A stretch of 52,309 bases of DNA from the NCBI GenBank assembly GCA_028288285.1, contig JAQBNZ010000121.1:1-52309 (forward strand). The letters are read 5' to 3'. Below, piece after piece: positions 35,300 through 44,920 of this stretch. Numbering within the stretch: position 1 is the first letter of the stretch; each line of letters starts with the position of its first letter. The notes under the pieces were generated by a model that made no database searches, had not been told where the DNA came from, and was given only the letters and a program-made list of their open reading frames with translations. The position numbers and the translations under genes were made by a program. This stretch comes from Mucilaginibacter sp. (GTDB lineage: Bacteria > Bacteroidota > Bacteroidia > Sphingobacteriales > Sphingobacteriaceae).

Positions 35300-35710
35300 T
35301 CAATTATACACAATTATCTCAAATTGTGTTGTATTCACGTTATACGCCTTGAGCGGGCGGGTGGCCGGAGCTTTAACCGGGCTGCCATCTGTAAGGGAAA
35401 ATTTGGACCCGCTGCAAGGGTCAGTTACTGTAAAACCGGTATCATCAAGGGTAACTGCACATAATTTTTGGGGTTGATAGCTGCTACACCTGTCATAAGC
35501 CACGTAGCCATTGTTGCCTCTATAAATTATTATGCCGGCAACACCGGCACCTGATATTAAAACGGCACCACCCTGGCTGTTCAGCGCGGTTATTCGCGGG
35601 TCGGTTTTAGGAATACTTAGATTTACCGGCACATTAGGCACAACATCGCCTGTTTTTCCACACGAGAAAAACAGCATGCTCACCAATGCCAGTATCATCA
35701 CGTACCTCAT
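35300..35710 (-). CDS. Rieske-fold-like lipoprotein with degenerate cluster residues
   Basis: This 136-residue lipoprotein has its lipobox Cys at residue 17 (LFFSC). The C-terminal half reads like a Rieske ferredoxin: VAYDRC at 70-75, CAVTLDD at 84-90, DPCSGSKFSL at 98-106, then DGSPVKAPATRPLKAY. Classic Rieske sites are C-x-H and C-x-x-H. Here Cys75 and Cys99 are kept, but Ser77 and Ser102 sit where the two His should be. An extra Cys84 could replace a ligand or form a disulfide, so a normal 2Fe-2S cluster is unlikely. It overlaps the pheS stop by 4 nt (ATGA). Confidence 0.75.
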   Translation of the reverse strand: MRYVMILALVSMLFFSCGKTGDVVPNVPVNLSIPKTDPRITALNSQGGAVLISGAGVAGIIIYRGNNGYVAYDRCSSYQPQKLCAVTLDDTGFTVTDPCSGSKFSLTDGSPVKAPATRPLKAYNVNTTQFEIIVYN

Positions 35711-36741
35711 ATAATTTCTGACTGAAACTGCTTTAAGAAACGAACATCGTTCTCAGAAAACAAACGCAGATCGCGGATCACATATTTTAAGTTGGCAATA
35801 CGCTCCATGCCCATACCAAAGGCAAAGCCGGTATACTTTTTACTGTCGATGCCGCAGTTTTCTAAAACATTCGGATCAACCATGCCACAACCCAATATCT
35901 CTACCCAGCCACTGTATTTACACATATTACAACCTGCACCCTTACAAATAGTACATGAAATATCCATCTCTGCAGATGGTTCAGTAAACGGGAAATATGA
36001 CGGACGGAAACGCACCTGCGTACCTTCGCCGTAAAGCTCCTGTACAAAATGATAAAGTGTTTGTTTCAGATCAGAGAATGACACATTTTCATCAACATAC
36101 AATCCCTCAACCTGGTGAAAAAAGCAATGGGCACGGGCAGATATCGCTTCATTACGGTAAACACGGCCCGGCATAATGGCGCGGAACGGTGGTTTACCCT
36201 GCTCCATCATTCTAACCTGTACGGATGAGGTGTGTGTACGCAAAGCGATGTCATCTGTACCTTCACCCTTGCGGATAAAGAAAGTATCCTGCATATCGCG
36301 TGCCGGGTGTTCTTCGGGGAAATTTAACGCCGAGAAGTTATGCCAGTCGTCTTCAATTTCCGGTCCTTCTGCAACCACAAAACCAAGGCGTTTAAAAATA
36401 TCAATGATCTCATTACGCACTAATGAAAGCGGGTGGCGTGAGCCAATCTCAAAACCATCTCCCGGAAGAGTTAGGTCTATTTCAGATTTTGGATTTACAG
36501 TTTCTGATGTAAGCCCTTCTTTTAGCTCACTATATTTTGCTTCGGCCAGTTGCTTAAACTGGTTAAGTACCTTACCAAAAACGCGTTTTTCTTCTGGCCC
36601 AACGGTTTTAAATTCTTCAAAAAGATCTTTTATCAATCCTTTGGTACCTAAAAACTTAATACGAAAAGCTTCCAACTCATCAGCATTAGCCGGCGAAAAA
36701 GCATTTATCTCGTTTGTATATTGGTCTATCTGCGCTTGCAT
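35707..36741 (-). CDS. pheS: Phenylalanyl-tRNA synthetase alpha subunit
   Basis: The 344-residue class II catalytic subunit pairs with PheT, which is not in this window. It has an N-terminal coiled coil (about 1-90), then the catalytic domain from about 110 with HPLSLVRNEIIDIF, the motif DTFFIRKGE, TSSVQVRMME, HCFFHQVEGLYVDE, RFRPSYFPFTEPSAEMDI, a CTICKGAGCNMCK cysteine segment common in bacterial PheS, and motif 3 in GMGMERIANLKY. Its stop overlaps the start of the lipoprotein, which is unusual company for a synthetase gene. Confidence 0.96.
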   Translation of the reverse strand: MQAQIDQYTNEINAFSPANADELEAFRIKFLGTKGLIKDLFEEFKTVGPEEKRVFGKVLNQFKQLAEAKYSELKEGLTSETVNPKSEIDLTLPGDGFEIGSRHPLSLVRNEIIDIFKRLGFVVAEGPEIEDDWHNFSALNFPEEHPARDMQDTFFIRKGEGTDDIALRTHTSSVQVRMMEQGKPPFRAIMPGRVYRNEAISARAHCFFHQVEGLYVDENVSFSDLKQTLYHFVQELYGEGTQVRFRPSYFPFTEPSAEMDISCTICKGAGCNMCKYSGWVEILGCGMVDPNVLENCGIDSKKYTGFAFGMGMERIANLKYVIRDLRLFSENDVRFLKQFQSEII

Positions 36742-36773
36742 TTATTATAGCTTATTCAAAAAAAATTCGATTA

Positions 36774-36781
36774 CAAATATA
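36774..36781 (-). promoter_or_regulatory. pheS -7 box TATATTTG
   Basis: The box is a perfect TANNTTTG match on the minus strand, 32 nt before the pheS ATG and in the 48-nt gap after kbl, so pheS need not depend on kbl transcription. Confidence 0.5.
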
Positions 36782-36789
36782 ACGGGTAA

Positions 36790-37980
36790 TTATTTAATCA
36801 CCGCTAACTCCTTACCCACCTTAGTAAATGCCGCAATGGCTTTATCTAAATGGTGGGTATCATGTGCTGCCGAGATCTGCACACGGATACGTGCTTTACC
36901 CTGCGGTACAACCGGGTAATAAAAACCAATTACGTAAATACCTTCTTCCAGCATTTTGGCTGCAAACTCCTGCGCCAGCTTGGCATCATACAACATCACC
37001 GGCACTATTGGGTGCACGCCAGGTTTAATATCAAAGCCTGCCGCTGTCATTTTCTCGCGGAAGTATTGAGTATTGGTCTCCAGTTTATCGCGCAGGCTGG
37101 TGGTTTCGCTTAACATATCAAGCACTGCTATTGAAGCACCCGTAATTGCAGGGGCCAGTGTGTTAGAGAACAAATAAGGTCTTGAGCGCTGACGCAACAT
37201 ATCAATAATTTCTTTACGGCCTGATGTAAACCCGCCGGATGCGCCACCTAAAGCCTTACCTAATGTACCGGTAATAATATCTATTTTACCCATTACATTA
37301 TGGTGCTCATGCGTGCCGCGACCGGTTTTACCCATAAAGCCGCTGCAATGGCTCTCATCTATCATTACCAAAGCGTTGTACTGTTCGGCAAGGGCGCATA
37401 TTTTATCAAGTTGGGCAATTGTGCCGTCCATAGAAAAAGCACCATCGGTAACAATAATACGATGACGCAGATCTTGTGTGGCTTTCAGTTTTTCTTCCAG
37501 ATCGGCCATGTCATCATGCTTATAGCGCTGGCGCTGGGCCTTACACAAACGCACGCCATCAATAATAGATGCATGGTTCAGCTCGTCAGATATAATGGCA
37601 TCCTGCTCATTAAACAATGGCTCAAACACACCGCCGTTGGCATCAAATGCAGCCGCATATAATATGGTATCCTCAGTTCCTAAAAACTCAGCTATCTTTT
37701 TTTCTAATTCTTTATGTATATCCTGTGTACCGCAAATAAAACGTACTGACGACAGGCCGTAACCGTGCGTATCCATTGCTGCTTTTGCAGCTTCAATCAC
37801 TTTTGGATGGGCAGAAAGGCCCAGGTAGTTATTGGCGCAAAAGTTTATCACTTCTTTACCGCCCTGTACAGTTATATCAGGCCTTTGCGGCGAGGTAATA
37901 ATTCTTTCCCTTTTATATAAACCGGCATTTTCAATATCTGTAAGTTCCTGCTGTAAAACCGGCTGTAATGTTTTATACAT
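36790..37980 (-). CDS. kbl: Glycine C-acetyltransferase (2-amino-3-ketobutyrate CoA ligase)
   Basis: The 396-residue PLP enzyme splits 2-amino-3-ketobutyrate with CoA into glycine and acetyl-CoA (threonine degradation) and is full length. It belongs to the alpha-oxoamine synthase family: [57 protein letters not shown] and the PLP lysine Lys242 in [13 protein letters not shown]. coli Kbl uses the equivalent Lys244. No tdh neighbour is present here. Other family members (AONS, ALAS) are less likely given the close length and motif match. Confidence 0.94.
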   Translation of the reverse strand: MYKTLQPVLQQELTDIENAGLYKRERIITSPQRPDITVQGGKEVINFCANNYLGLSAHPKVIEAAKAAMDTHGYGLSSVRFICGTQDIHKELEKKIAEFLGTEDTILYAAAFDANGGVFEPLFNEQDAIISDELNHASIIDGVRLCKAQRQRYKHDDMADLEEKLKATQDLRHRIIVTDGAFSMDGTIAQLDKICALAEQYNALVMIDESHCSGFMGKTGRGTHEHHNVMGKIDIITGTLGKALGGASGGFTSGRKEIIDMLRQRSRPYLFSNTLAPAITGASIAVLDMLSETTSLRDKLETNTQYFREKMTAAGFDIKPGVHPIVPVMLYDAKLAQEFAAKMLEEGIYVIGFYYPVVPQGKARIRVQISAAHDTHHLDKAIAAFTKVGKELAVIK

Positions 37981-37999
37981 ATAAATAGATTTAAAGCGC

Positions 38000-38007
38000 C
38001 AAAATTA
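38000..38007 (-). promoter_or_regulatory. kbl -7 box TAATTTTG
   Basis: The box is a perfect TANNTTTG match on the minus strand, 19 nt before the kbl ATG. Confidence 0.5.
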
Positions 38008-38108
38008 AACATTAAGCCGCAATTGAACTGCTAATAGGTAACATTTTTAATATATTACAGGTATTAAAAACATTTCAGGCATTAAAAGTATTAATTGTAA
38101 AAACCAAT

Positions 38109-40586
38109 ATGGGAAGACATTTACTTTTTATTTCTTTTATACTAACTGCACTCACTGCTTCTGCGCAGCAGTATATCTTGTCGGGGCGTGTTAGCGGGCA
38201 AAAAAACGAACCTGTATCTTTCACCTCTATTTACATACCTAACTCAACATATGGCACCACTGCCAATGAAGAAGGCAAGTACCTGTTTAAGCTTAGTCCG
38301 GGCACTTACAACATTGTTTACCGTTTTGTAGGCTATCGCGAAAAAATGATTCCGGTTACAATAACTGATCATAATGATACGCTGAATGTGCAACTGGATG
38401 ATGAGATCTTCGAGTTAACAGATACTACCAAATACAACAGCAAAACAGATCGTGGTACGGCCATTATGCGCAATGTATTGGCAAACCGCAAAAAGCATAT
38501 GGATGAGTTTAAAACTTACTCATGCGCGGTTTATATTAAAGGTGTGCAAAAGTTAACTAAAGCACCAAAATCATTAATGGGCAGCGCGGTTACCCGCCAG
38601 CTGGACCTGGATTCAAACGGGCGCGGAATACTTTACCAGGCAGAGTCGTTTTCACAATTTAATTTTCAAAGCCCCAATAAATTTAAAGAGATAACAATTG
38701 CCTCAAAAACAGCAGGGACAAATCCCGCATTTGGCTATACCAAAGCGTCAGATCTGCAACTGAACCTGTACAATAATGTAATTAACATTAATGGCCTTAG
38801 CTCGCATGGTTTTGTTTCACCGGTGGCATCAAATGCTTTTTCTTATTATCGTTATAAGTATATGGGCTCTACGGTATCAAACGGGCGTACCATAAACAAG
38901 ATACAACTACTACCCAAACATACCCATGACCCGGTTTTTAGAGGTAATATTTATATAGTACAGGACGAATCACGCCTTTACAGTGTTGACCTGATGCTGA
39001 CCAATACTAATAACAGCCTTAACTTGATAGATACTATTGAAATAAGCCAACAATATGTACCTATTCGTGATAGTGTTTGGTTACCTGCATCGGTACAATA
39101 TAACTTTGTAGGTGGTGTTTTCGGGTTTAACTTTGCCGGGTACTACATGAGTATCTATAACAACTATAAAATAAACCAGAATTTTCCTGAAGGCTATTTT
39201 AATGGCGAGGTATTAAAAGTTGATACTGCCGCTACCATTAAAAGCAAAAATTACTGGGATGCTAATCGCATTGTACCACTAACAGTGCAGGAAACGCGCG
39301 ATTATAGTAAAAAAGACAGCATTGCCGCTTATAAACAAACCGATGCTTATTTAGATGAACTTCAGCATACCAAGAACAACATTAATTACCCCGGTTATTT
39401 AATTTTTGGGTACCACGCCAGTAACCGCAGTAATAAAGATTCGCTTTATGTGTTCCCTTTTTTGCAAACATTTTATTACAACACAGTAGAAGGCTTTGGT
39501 ATAAACGCAAAAGTACGATATACAAAAACGATAGATGATTACCGCTCATTTAGTATTACACCTGCATTGCGCTATGGCTTCGCTAACAAATTATTCAGTG
39601 CCAATATATTAACTGAGTATAAAAACGACCCTTATCACAATGCCAAATTTTGGGTGAATTTTGGCAGCGATGTACTCGACCTTAATAACGTGGGCACACG
39701 CTCCTTATACTTTAATACGTTGAGTACATTGCTGTATGAAAACAATTATGTAAAATACTACCGTTCGCAATTTGGTGGCTTTGGCTACCAGCGCGAATTA
39801 GCAAACGGTGTGCTGTGGAACGGGAGTTTAAGTTACTCCAGCCGTACGCAACTGTACAATAACGCCTACGCCCATATATTTACCAGTAAAATAAGGGAAT
39901 ATACTTCAAATAACCCTTTGGCCCCCCTCTTTACACCAGCTAATGACAGATCTTTTTTATTCCCTCAGCACCAGGCGCTTACCTTTAATACTTCGGTAGT
40001 TTTTACATTCAATCAGCAATACATTACAAGGCCAACCGGCAAGTTTAATCTGCCATCAAAATATCCAACCCTTACCGTTAACTACCGCAAGGGTATAAAA
40101 AGTGTATTCGGCTCTGATGTTGATTATGATTTTGCTTCCGTTGATGTTTCTCAGTATAATATTCGTGTTGGTACTTCAGGATTTTCATCCTTTAAATTAA
40201 CCGGGGGCGATTATTTCAATAACAATACCATTTATTTTATGGATTACTACCATTACTTGGGTAACCAGGGTACCACGTTTGACCCTACCTATATAGGCAG
40301 TTTTCACTTTTTACCTTTTTATACCTACAGTACAAACGGAGCTTTTTTTGAGGCACATTACCAGCACAATTTTGCCGGCTCTTTGCTTAATAAAATATCA
40401 TTTATAAGGAAATTTAAACTGGAAGAAATTATAGGTGCTAACTATTTAAGCACAAAAGGCAACCCCAATTACAGGGAGTTATATATTGGGGTGCAACGCC
40501 TTATCTTCAGGGTTGACTATGGTGTATCATACGCCGGAAATAAAAAGTATATACAAGGGTTCAGAATATTTTATGGTATAAGGTAA
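38109..40586 (+). CDS. DUF5686 / carboxypeptidase-like-domain outer-membrane protein
   Basis: The 825-residue exported protein has a signal peptide 1-20 (TASAQ). Residues 22-105 form a carboxypeptidase-regulatory-like beta-sandwich (LSGRVSGQKNEPVSFTSIYIPNSTYGTTANEEGKY). The rest matches the DUF5686 family, with RGTAIMRNVLANRKKHMDEFKTYSCAVYIKG at the start of the core. It ends in many alternating aromatic strands and finishes with a terminal aromatic-rich strand (FRIFYGIR). A beta-barrel in the outer membrane is likely. Function is unknown. Its spacer to kbl is short and divergent. Confidence 0.85.
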   Translation: MGRHLLFISFILTALTASAQQYILSGRVSGQKNEPVSFTSIYIPNSTYGTTANEEGKYLFKLSPGTYNIVYRFVGYREKMIPVTITDHNDTLNVQLDDEIFELTDTTKYNSKTDRGTAIMRNVLANRKKHMDEFKTYSCAVYIKGVQKLTKAPKSLMGSAVTRQLDLDSNGRGILYQAESFSQFNFQSPNKFKEITIASKTAGTNPAFGYTKASDLQLNLYNNVININGLSSHGFVSPVASNAFSYYRYKYMGSTVSNGRTINKIQLLPKHTHDPVFRGNIYIVQDESRLYSVDLMLTNTNNSLNLIDTIEISQQYVPIRDSVWLPASVQYNFVGGVFGFNFAGYYMSIYNNYKINQNFPEGYFNGEVLKVDTAATIKSKNYWDANRIVPLTVQETRDYSKKDSIAAYKQTDAYLDELQHTKNNINYPGYLIFGYHASNRSNKDSLYVFPFLQTFYYNTVEGFGINAKVRYTKTIDDYRSFSITPALRYGFANKLFSANILTEYKNDPYHNAKFWVNFGSDVLDLNNVGTRSLYFNTLSTLLYENNYVKYYRSQFGGFGYQRELANGVLWNGSLSYSSRTQLYNNAYAHIFTSKIREYTSNNPLAPLFTPANDRSFLFPQHQALTFNTSVVFTFNQQYITRPTGKFNLPSKYPTLTVNYRKGIKSVFGSDVDYDFASVDVSQYNIRVGTSGFSSFKLTGGDYFNNNTIYFMDYYHYLGNQGTTFDPTYIGSFHFLPFYTYSTNGAFFEAHYQHNFAGSLLNKISFIRKFKLEEIIGANYLSTKGNPNYRELYIGVQRLIFRVDYGVSYAGNKKYIQGFRIFYGIR

Positions 40587-40594
40587 GGTTGGTG

Positions 40595-40651
40595 AATGGT
40601 TGATTGGGTGAGTAGTTAATTAGAATAAAACCACTCACCCAATCAACCATT
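40595..40651. repeat. GGTTGATTGGGTGAGT hairpin, second copy of the family
   Basis: The 19-bp arms at 40595-40613 and 40633-40651 are exact reverse complements around a 19-nt loop. It shares the words GGTTGATT and ACTCACC with the hairpin at 24787-24847 and again sits just after a stop codon. Confidence 0.8.
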
Positions 40652-40672
40652 TTACCATTAACTATAAATATT

Positions 40673-40680
40673 TATATTTG
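40673..40680 (+). promoter_or_regulatory. trhO -7 box TATATTTG
   Basis: The box is a perfect TANNTTTG match, 32 nt before the trhO ATG. Confidence 0.5.
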
Positions 40681-40712
40681 CGCCTCATTTAACACTGTTT
40701 GCAGCAGTATCA

Positions 40713-41687
40713 ATGAATGTTATGACAAAATACAATACACTCCTTTACTATTGTTACGCAACAATAGCCGATGGCGAGCAGTTTGCTGCCGATCATTTAA
40801 ATTTTTGTAAAAGCTTAGGCTTAACCGGGCGCATTATTGTTGCTAACGAGGGCTTGAACGGTACCGTTTCCGGCACTGCCGAATCTTGTAAAAGATATAT
40901 GGATACCGTTCATGCCGATGAGCGCTTTGCAGGCATTGATTTTAAGATTGACGAGGTGGAAGAGCCTTCGTTTGTTAAAATCCATGTGCGTTACAAATCA
41001 GAAATTGTACACTCGGGTCTGCGTGATCCTAATATGATCAATCCGCAAAAACAAACCGGCAAACATCTGCATCCCAAAGAATTTTTGGCCATGAAAGACC
41101 GCGATGATGTGGTAATACTGGATGTGCGCTCTAACTACGAACACTCTTTAGGTAAGTTTAAAAATGCCGTTACGCTTGACATTGAGAACTTTCGTGATTT
41201 CCCGGCCATGATAAATGAGCTGGCTCAATATAAAGACAAAAAAATACTTACCTATTGCACAGGCGGCATTAAATGCGAAAAAGCATCGGCCTTGTTACTG
41301 CATGAAGGTTTTAGCGATGTTTACCAACTGCATGGTGGTATAATTAAATACGGTAAAGAAACCGGCGGCGAAGATTTTGAAGGTAAATGCTATGTGTTTG
41401 ACAATCGCCTCTCTGTTGATGTGAACAGTGTTAATCCGGTGGTTATTTCTAAATGCTTTAACTGCGGTACCACCACCCATAAAATGATCAATTGCGCTAA
41501 TCCTGAGTGCAACGAGCATTTTACCCAGTGCGATGAATGCGGTACAAAAATGGAAGGCTGTTGCAGCGATGCTTGTCAGGCCCATCCCCGAAAAAGGGTT
41601 TACGATGGTACAGGCTATTATGTAAAAGTTCCACAACCAATAAATACCAGCAAAGGCAACAAACTGCAGTTAGCTACAGAGCAATAA
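40713..41687 (+). CDS. trhO: tRNA uridine-34 hydroxylase, rhodanese-type (TrhO/YceA)
   Basis: The 324-residue protein has an N-terminal ferredoxin-like UPF0176 domain (about 8-105; NEGLNGTVSGT) followed by a rhodanese domain (about 120-225) with the active Cys182 in YCTGGIKCEKAS. The Cys-rich C-terminus (CFNCGTTTHKMINC, CANPECNEHF, CDECG, CCSDAC) is a probable zinc-binding tail. E. coli TrhO hydroxylates U34 of tRNA in the cytoplasm. It has its own promoter and terminator. A second in-frame ATG three codons in (MTKYN) is an alternative start. Confidence 0.9.
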   Translation: MNVMTKYNTLLYYCYATIADGEQFAADHLNFCKSLGLTGRIIVANEGLNGTVSGTAESCKRYMDTVHADERFAGIDFKIDEVEEPSFVKIHVRYKSEIVHSGLRDPNMINPQKQTGKHLHPKEFLAMKDRDDVVILDVRSNYEHSLGKFKNAVTLDIENFRDFPAMINELAQYKDKKILTYCTGGIKCEKASALLLHEGFSDVYQLHGGIIKYGKETGGEDFEGKCYVFDNRLSVDVNSVNPVVISKCFNCGTTTHKMINCANPECNEHFTQCDECGTKMEGCCSDACQAHPRKRVYDGTGYYVKVPQPINTSKGNKLQLATEQ

Positions 41688-41689
41688 TA

Positions 41690-41721
41690 AAAAAGCTTAT
41701 CACAACCTGATAAGCTTTTTT
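41690..41721 (+). terminator. Rho-independent terminator after trhO
   Basis: The 13-bp arms AAAAAGCTTATCA / TGATAAGCTTTTT with a 5-nt loop lie directly after the trhO stop codon. Confidence 0.88.
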
Positions 41722-41778
41722 GCTATTTATTAGTTAGCAAAATGTATTTTCGTGCTCATTAAGCCGTTCCGTAAACCT

Positions 41779-44667
41779 ATGCGTAAACACTTACTGTTTT
41801 TCGCCTACTTATTATCAATGATTGTATGGGTACAGGCTGCCGATATAAAAAGCATTGGTGTGCCCTATGTGCAAAATTACACTAAGGCACAATATCAGTC
41901 GGGTAATCAAAACTGGTCGGTAACGCGCAATGAACATGGCATTATGTATTTTGGCAATGCAGAGGGCTTACTGGCTTTCGACGGCAAGTACTGGCAACTC
42001 CACCATATGCCTAATAACCTGATAGTACGTTCAGTAGCGGCCGATGGCAAAGGCAAAATATATGTAGGCGGCTTTGGAGAATTAGGCTATTGGGAAAACA
42101 ACCCGCACGGTTTTTTAAAATACCATTCCTTAACCGGTTTAGTACCTGATAAATTTTTACTGAACGAGGAAATATGGAAAATATATGTGGATGGCAACAA
42201 GGTTATTTTCCAGTCGTTTGGGTCTATCTTCATTTATGCCAACGGAAAAATAGAAATTGTTAAAGCGGCTAAACCCTATCTTTTTTTGTTTAAATGTGGC
42301 AGTCGCTATTTTGTTGAACAGGTTGATGCGGGGCTATTTGAACTAAAAAACAACAAACTGATTTCTGTGCCGGGCAGTAATGTTTTAGGTAACAGCGGTG
42401 TGCTGTCTATATTGCCTTTTCAAAAAAACAAATATCTTATCGGCACTGCCAAAAATGGATTATTTATTTATGATGGCGTTACAATAAAACCCTGGGCAAA
42501 CAAGGCTAACGATTTTTTAAAAACCTACCAGCTAAATAACGGCGCCTATATTCCCGGCAAGTACGTAGCTTATGGCACAATACTAAATGGTATTATTATT
42601 ATTGATACCGCAGGCAATGTAATTCAGCATATTAATAAATCAAGCGGGTTACAAAACAATACTGTATTGAGTCTTTATACCGATGCCGAGCAAAACCTTT
42701 GGGCTGGGCTTGATAATGGTATTGACCGCATTGAGGTAAACTCCCCCCTGTATTTTTACTTTGACAAAACCGGCCGCTTTGGCACTGTTTATTCCAGCAT
42801 CATTTTTAATAATAAAATATATCTTGGTACCAACCAGGGGCTGTTTTATAGTGATTGGGTAACTCCTGCAACTAACCGCCTGTTTCAGTCGTTTAATTTT
42901 CAGCTCATCCCCGGCTCGCAGGGGCAGGTTTGGGACCTCTCTTTACAGGATGGGCGCTTGCTTTGCGGGCATAATACGGGCACTTACCAGGTAAATGGCA
43001 GTACCATCAATAAAATATCAGCTATAAACGGAGGCTGGACAATCAAGAAACTAAATGATCACCAACTTATTCAGGGCACATACACCGGCCTGGTTGTTTA
43101 CCGCAAAGACAAAGCCGGCAACTGGGTGTTTGATCATAAAGTAGCCCACTTTGGTGAACCATCACGTTATGTAGAGCGGGATAGCAAGGGGCAAATATGG
43201 GTTAGCCATGCTTATAAAGGCATTTATAAATTAACCTTAAGTGCCGATTTGCAACGGGCCACATCTGTAAAATATTATGATGAAAAACAGGGACTACCCA
43301 GCAGTTATAACGTAAACGTTTTTAGCCTGGATAACCGGGTAGTATTCTCATCAGACTCTGGTTTTTATGTTTATGATGACATTGCCGACCATTTTGAAAA
43401 ATATAGGCAGCTTAACAAAAAACTGGGCACCTTCTCATCATCAAGCAAATTAATACCTGCCATTGGTAAAAAATACTGGTTTGTTAATAACGGGCGGGTT
43501 TCCCTGGCAGATTTGTCTGTACCCGGCAAATTATCTATTGACTCCAACCGTTTCAGCATATTGAATGGCCAAATGGTACAACATTATGAGAACATTAACC
43601 TTATCAATAATTCCATTTACCTTATTAGTGTTGATGATGGCTTTGTTATCCTGAATGATGAGGATGCGCTACTCCAAAACAAAACCAGGTCTCCTAAAGT
43701 ACTTATCAGGAAAATAGAGAACGTTACCGATAAGATATCTATAATGGCTGAGAATAGCAATATAGAGCATACCTTGCAAATACCATATACACAAAATAAC
43801 ATCCGCATATCGTATACGCTGCCTTATTACAAACAGGCTAAAATCAAGTTTCAATACTATCTGGCAGGGTATTCAAGGCAATGGTCTGACTGGTCATCAC
43901 AAAGCCAAAAGGAATTTACCAATCTTGACCAGGGCACCTATCAATTTAAGGTAAGAGCTAAAATAAATGACGAAATTATATCGGATGCCTCCATATTTAC
44001 ATTTGAGGTATTGCCGCCCTGGTACGCGAGTAAGGCGGCATTAATTTTTTATGTTCTGCTGGCTATAGTTGCCTGGTATGTTATCCGGTATTATTATCGC
44101 CTTAAACTAAAACGTCATCAGCAGGAGATTCATGACAAATTACAGCGCGAGAAAGAAGAGTTTTTGAAACAGGAAGCTATTGTTAATCAGCAGCATATTG
44201 TGACTATTAAAAATGAACAGTTACAGGCCGATCTGGCAAGCAAGAATCGTGAATTGGCAAATTCTGCTATGAATATTGTTTACAAAAATGAGTTACTGCA
44301 AAAACTAAGTGACGAGATTAACAATTTTAAAGACAGCAACGGCAAAAAAATATCAGAAGATCAGCTCAGGAAAATTCATCATGTTATTGACGAAGGCATG
44401 AGCGATGAACGCGATTGGAATATTTTTGAACGCAGCTTTAATGAAGCTCACGAGAACTTTTTTAAGAAACTAAAGCACCGCCACCCAGATCTAGTGCCTA
44501 ATGATCTTAAACTTTGTGCCTATTTAAGAATGAATATGAGCAGCAAGGAAATGGCATCGTTATTAAACATTTCGCTCAGAGGTGTGGAAATAAGGCGCTA
44601 TAGGTTACGCAAAAAGCTCAATTTGCAACATGATAAGAACCTGGTAGAGTTTCTCATCGAGTTATAA
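41779..44667 (+). CDS. Membrane-tethered propeller / Y_Y_Y / LuxR-type regulator of the SusCD locus
   Basis: The protein is 962 residues from the ATG at 41779. A GTG 27 nt upstream gives a less natural N-terminus. It has a signal peptide (to about 20), then two-component-regulator propeller repeats (about 45-640; NLWAGLDNGIDRI, GQIWVSHAYKGIYKL), a Y_Y_Y domain (about 655-745; FQYYLAGYSRQWSDWSSQSQKEFTNL), one transmembrane helix (about 752-773), a coiled coil (about 776-850) and a C-terminal LuxR-type helix-turn-helix (about 905-955; MSSKEMASLLNISLRGVEIRRYRLRKKL). It lacks a histidine kinase and receiver, so it looks like a one-component sensor that binds sugar outside and DNA inside. It lies directly upstream of susC. 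Confidence 0.9.
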   Translation: MRKHLLFFAYLLSMIVWVQAADIKSIGVPYVQNYTKAQYQSGNQNWSVTRNEHGIMYFGNAEGLLAFDGKYWQLHHMPNNLIVRSVAADGKGKIYVGGFGELGYWENNPHGFLKYHSLTGLVPDKFLLNEEIWKIYVDGNKVIFQSFGSIFIYANGKIEIVKAAKPYLFLFKCGSRYFVEQVDAGLFELKNNKLISVPGSNVLGNSGVLSILPFQKNKYLIGTAKNGLFIYDGVTIKPWANKANDFLKTYQLNNGAYIPGKYVAYGTILNGIIIIDTAGNVIQHINKSSGLQNNTVLSLYTDAEQNLWAGLDNGIDRIEVNSPLYFYFDKTGRFGTVYSSIIFNNKIYLGTNQGLFYSDWVTPATNRLFQSFNFQLIPGSQGQVWDLSLQDGRLLCGHNTGTYQVNGSTINKISAINGGWTIKKLNDHQLIQGTYTGLVVYRKDKAGNWVFDHKVAHFGEPSRYVERDSKGQIWVSHAYKGIYKLTLSADLQRATSVKYYDEKQGLPSSYNVNVFSLDNRVVFSSDSGFYVYDDIADHFEKYRQLNKKLGTFSSSSKLIPAIGKKYWFVNNGRVSLADLSVPGKLSIDSNRFSILNGQMVQHYENINLINNSIYLISVDDGFVILNDEDALLQNKTRSPKVLIRKIENVTDKISIMAENSNIEHTLQIPYTQNNIRISYTLPYYKQAKIKFQYYLAGYSRQWSDWSSQSQKEFTNLDQGTYQFKVRAKINDEIISDASIFTFEVLPPWYASKAALIFYVLLAIVAWYVIRYYYRLKLKRHQQEIHDKLQREKEEFLKQEAIVNQQHIVTIKNEQLQADLASKNRELANSAMNIVYKNELLQKLSDEINNFKDSNGKKISEDQLRKIHHVIDEGMSDERDWNIFERSFNEAHENFFKKLKHRHPDLVPNDLKLCAYLRMNMSSKEMASLLNISLRGVEIRRYRLRKKLNLQHDKNLVEFLIEL

Positions 44668-44722
44668 TACTACATCATTACCTCTCAATTGTATTTTTTT
44701 TAGCGACGTTATGCATTGCTTA

Positions 44723-44759
44723 ATTGTAGTATGTATAGCGTACACTATCATATTACAAT
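44723..44759. promoter_or_regulatory. Imperfect dyad upstream of susC, possible operator
   Basis: ATTGTAGTATG (44723-44733) and CATATTACAAT (44749-44759) are inverted with one mismatch in 11 bp and a 15-bp spacer. It sits about 160 bp upstream of the susC start, in the spacer after the regulator. Binding by the LuxR-type regulator is a guess from position. Confidence 0.4.
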
Positions 44760-44920
44760 GCGCTGACAGTCAGAATATTACATGCAAAAACAAAAATACA
44801 TGAGAAAGTGTTTAGTTTATGATGTATTAATGTAGAGTAGCATTATTTGTAAAAATTATAATAACTGCTCAATTTCGTCACCAGAAAAACCAATTATTTA
44901 ATACTTAACATTTAACCACT

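Noticed and set aside
36176..36919. 247-codon plus-strand frame over pheS and the end of kbl
   Set aside because: Antisense shadow of two well-supported genes; Ser-rich, no recognisable domain.
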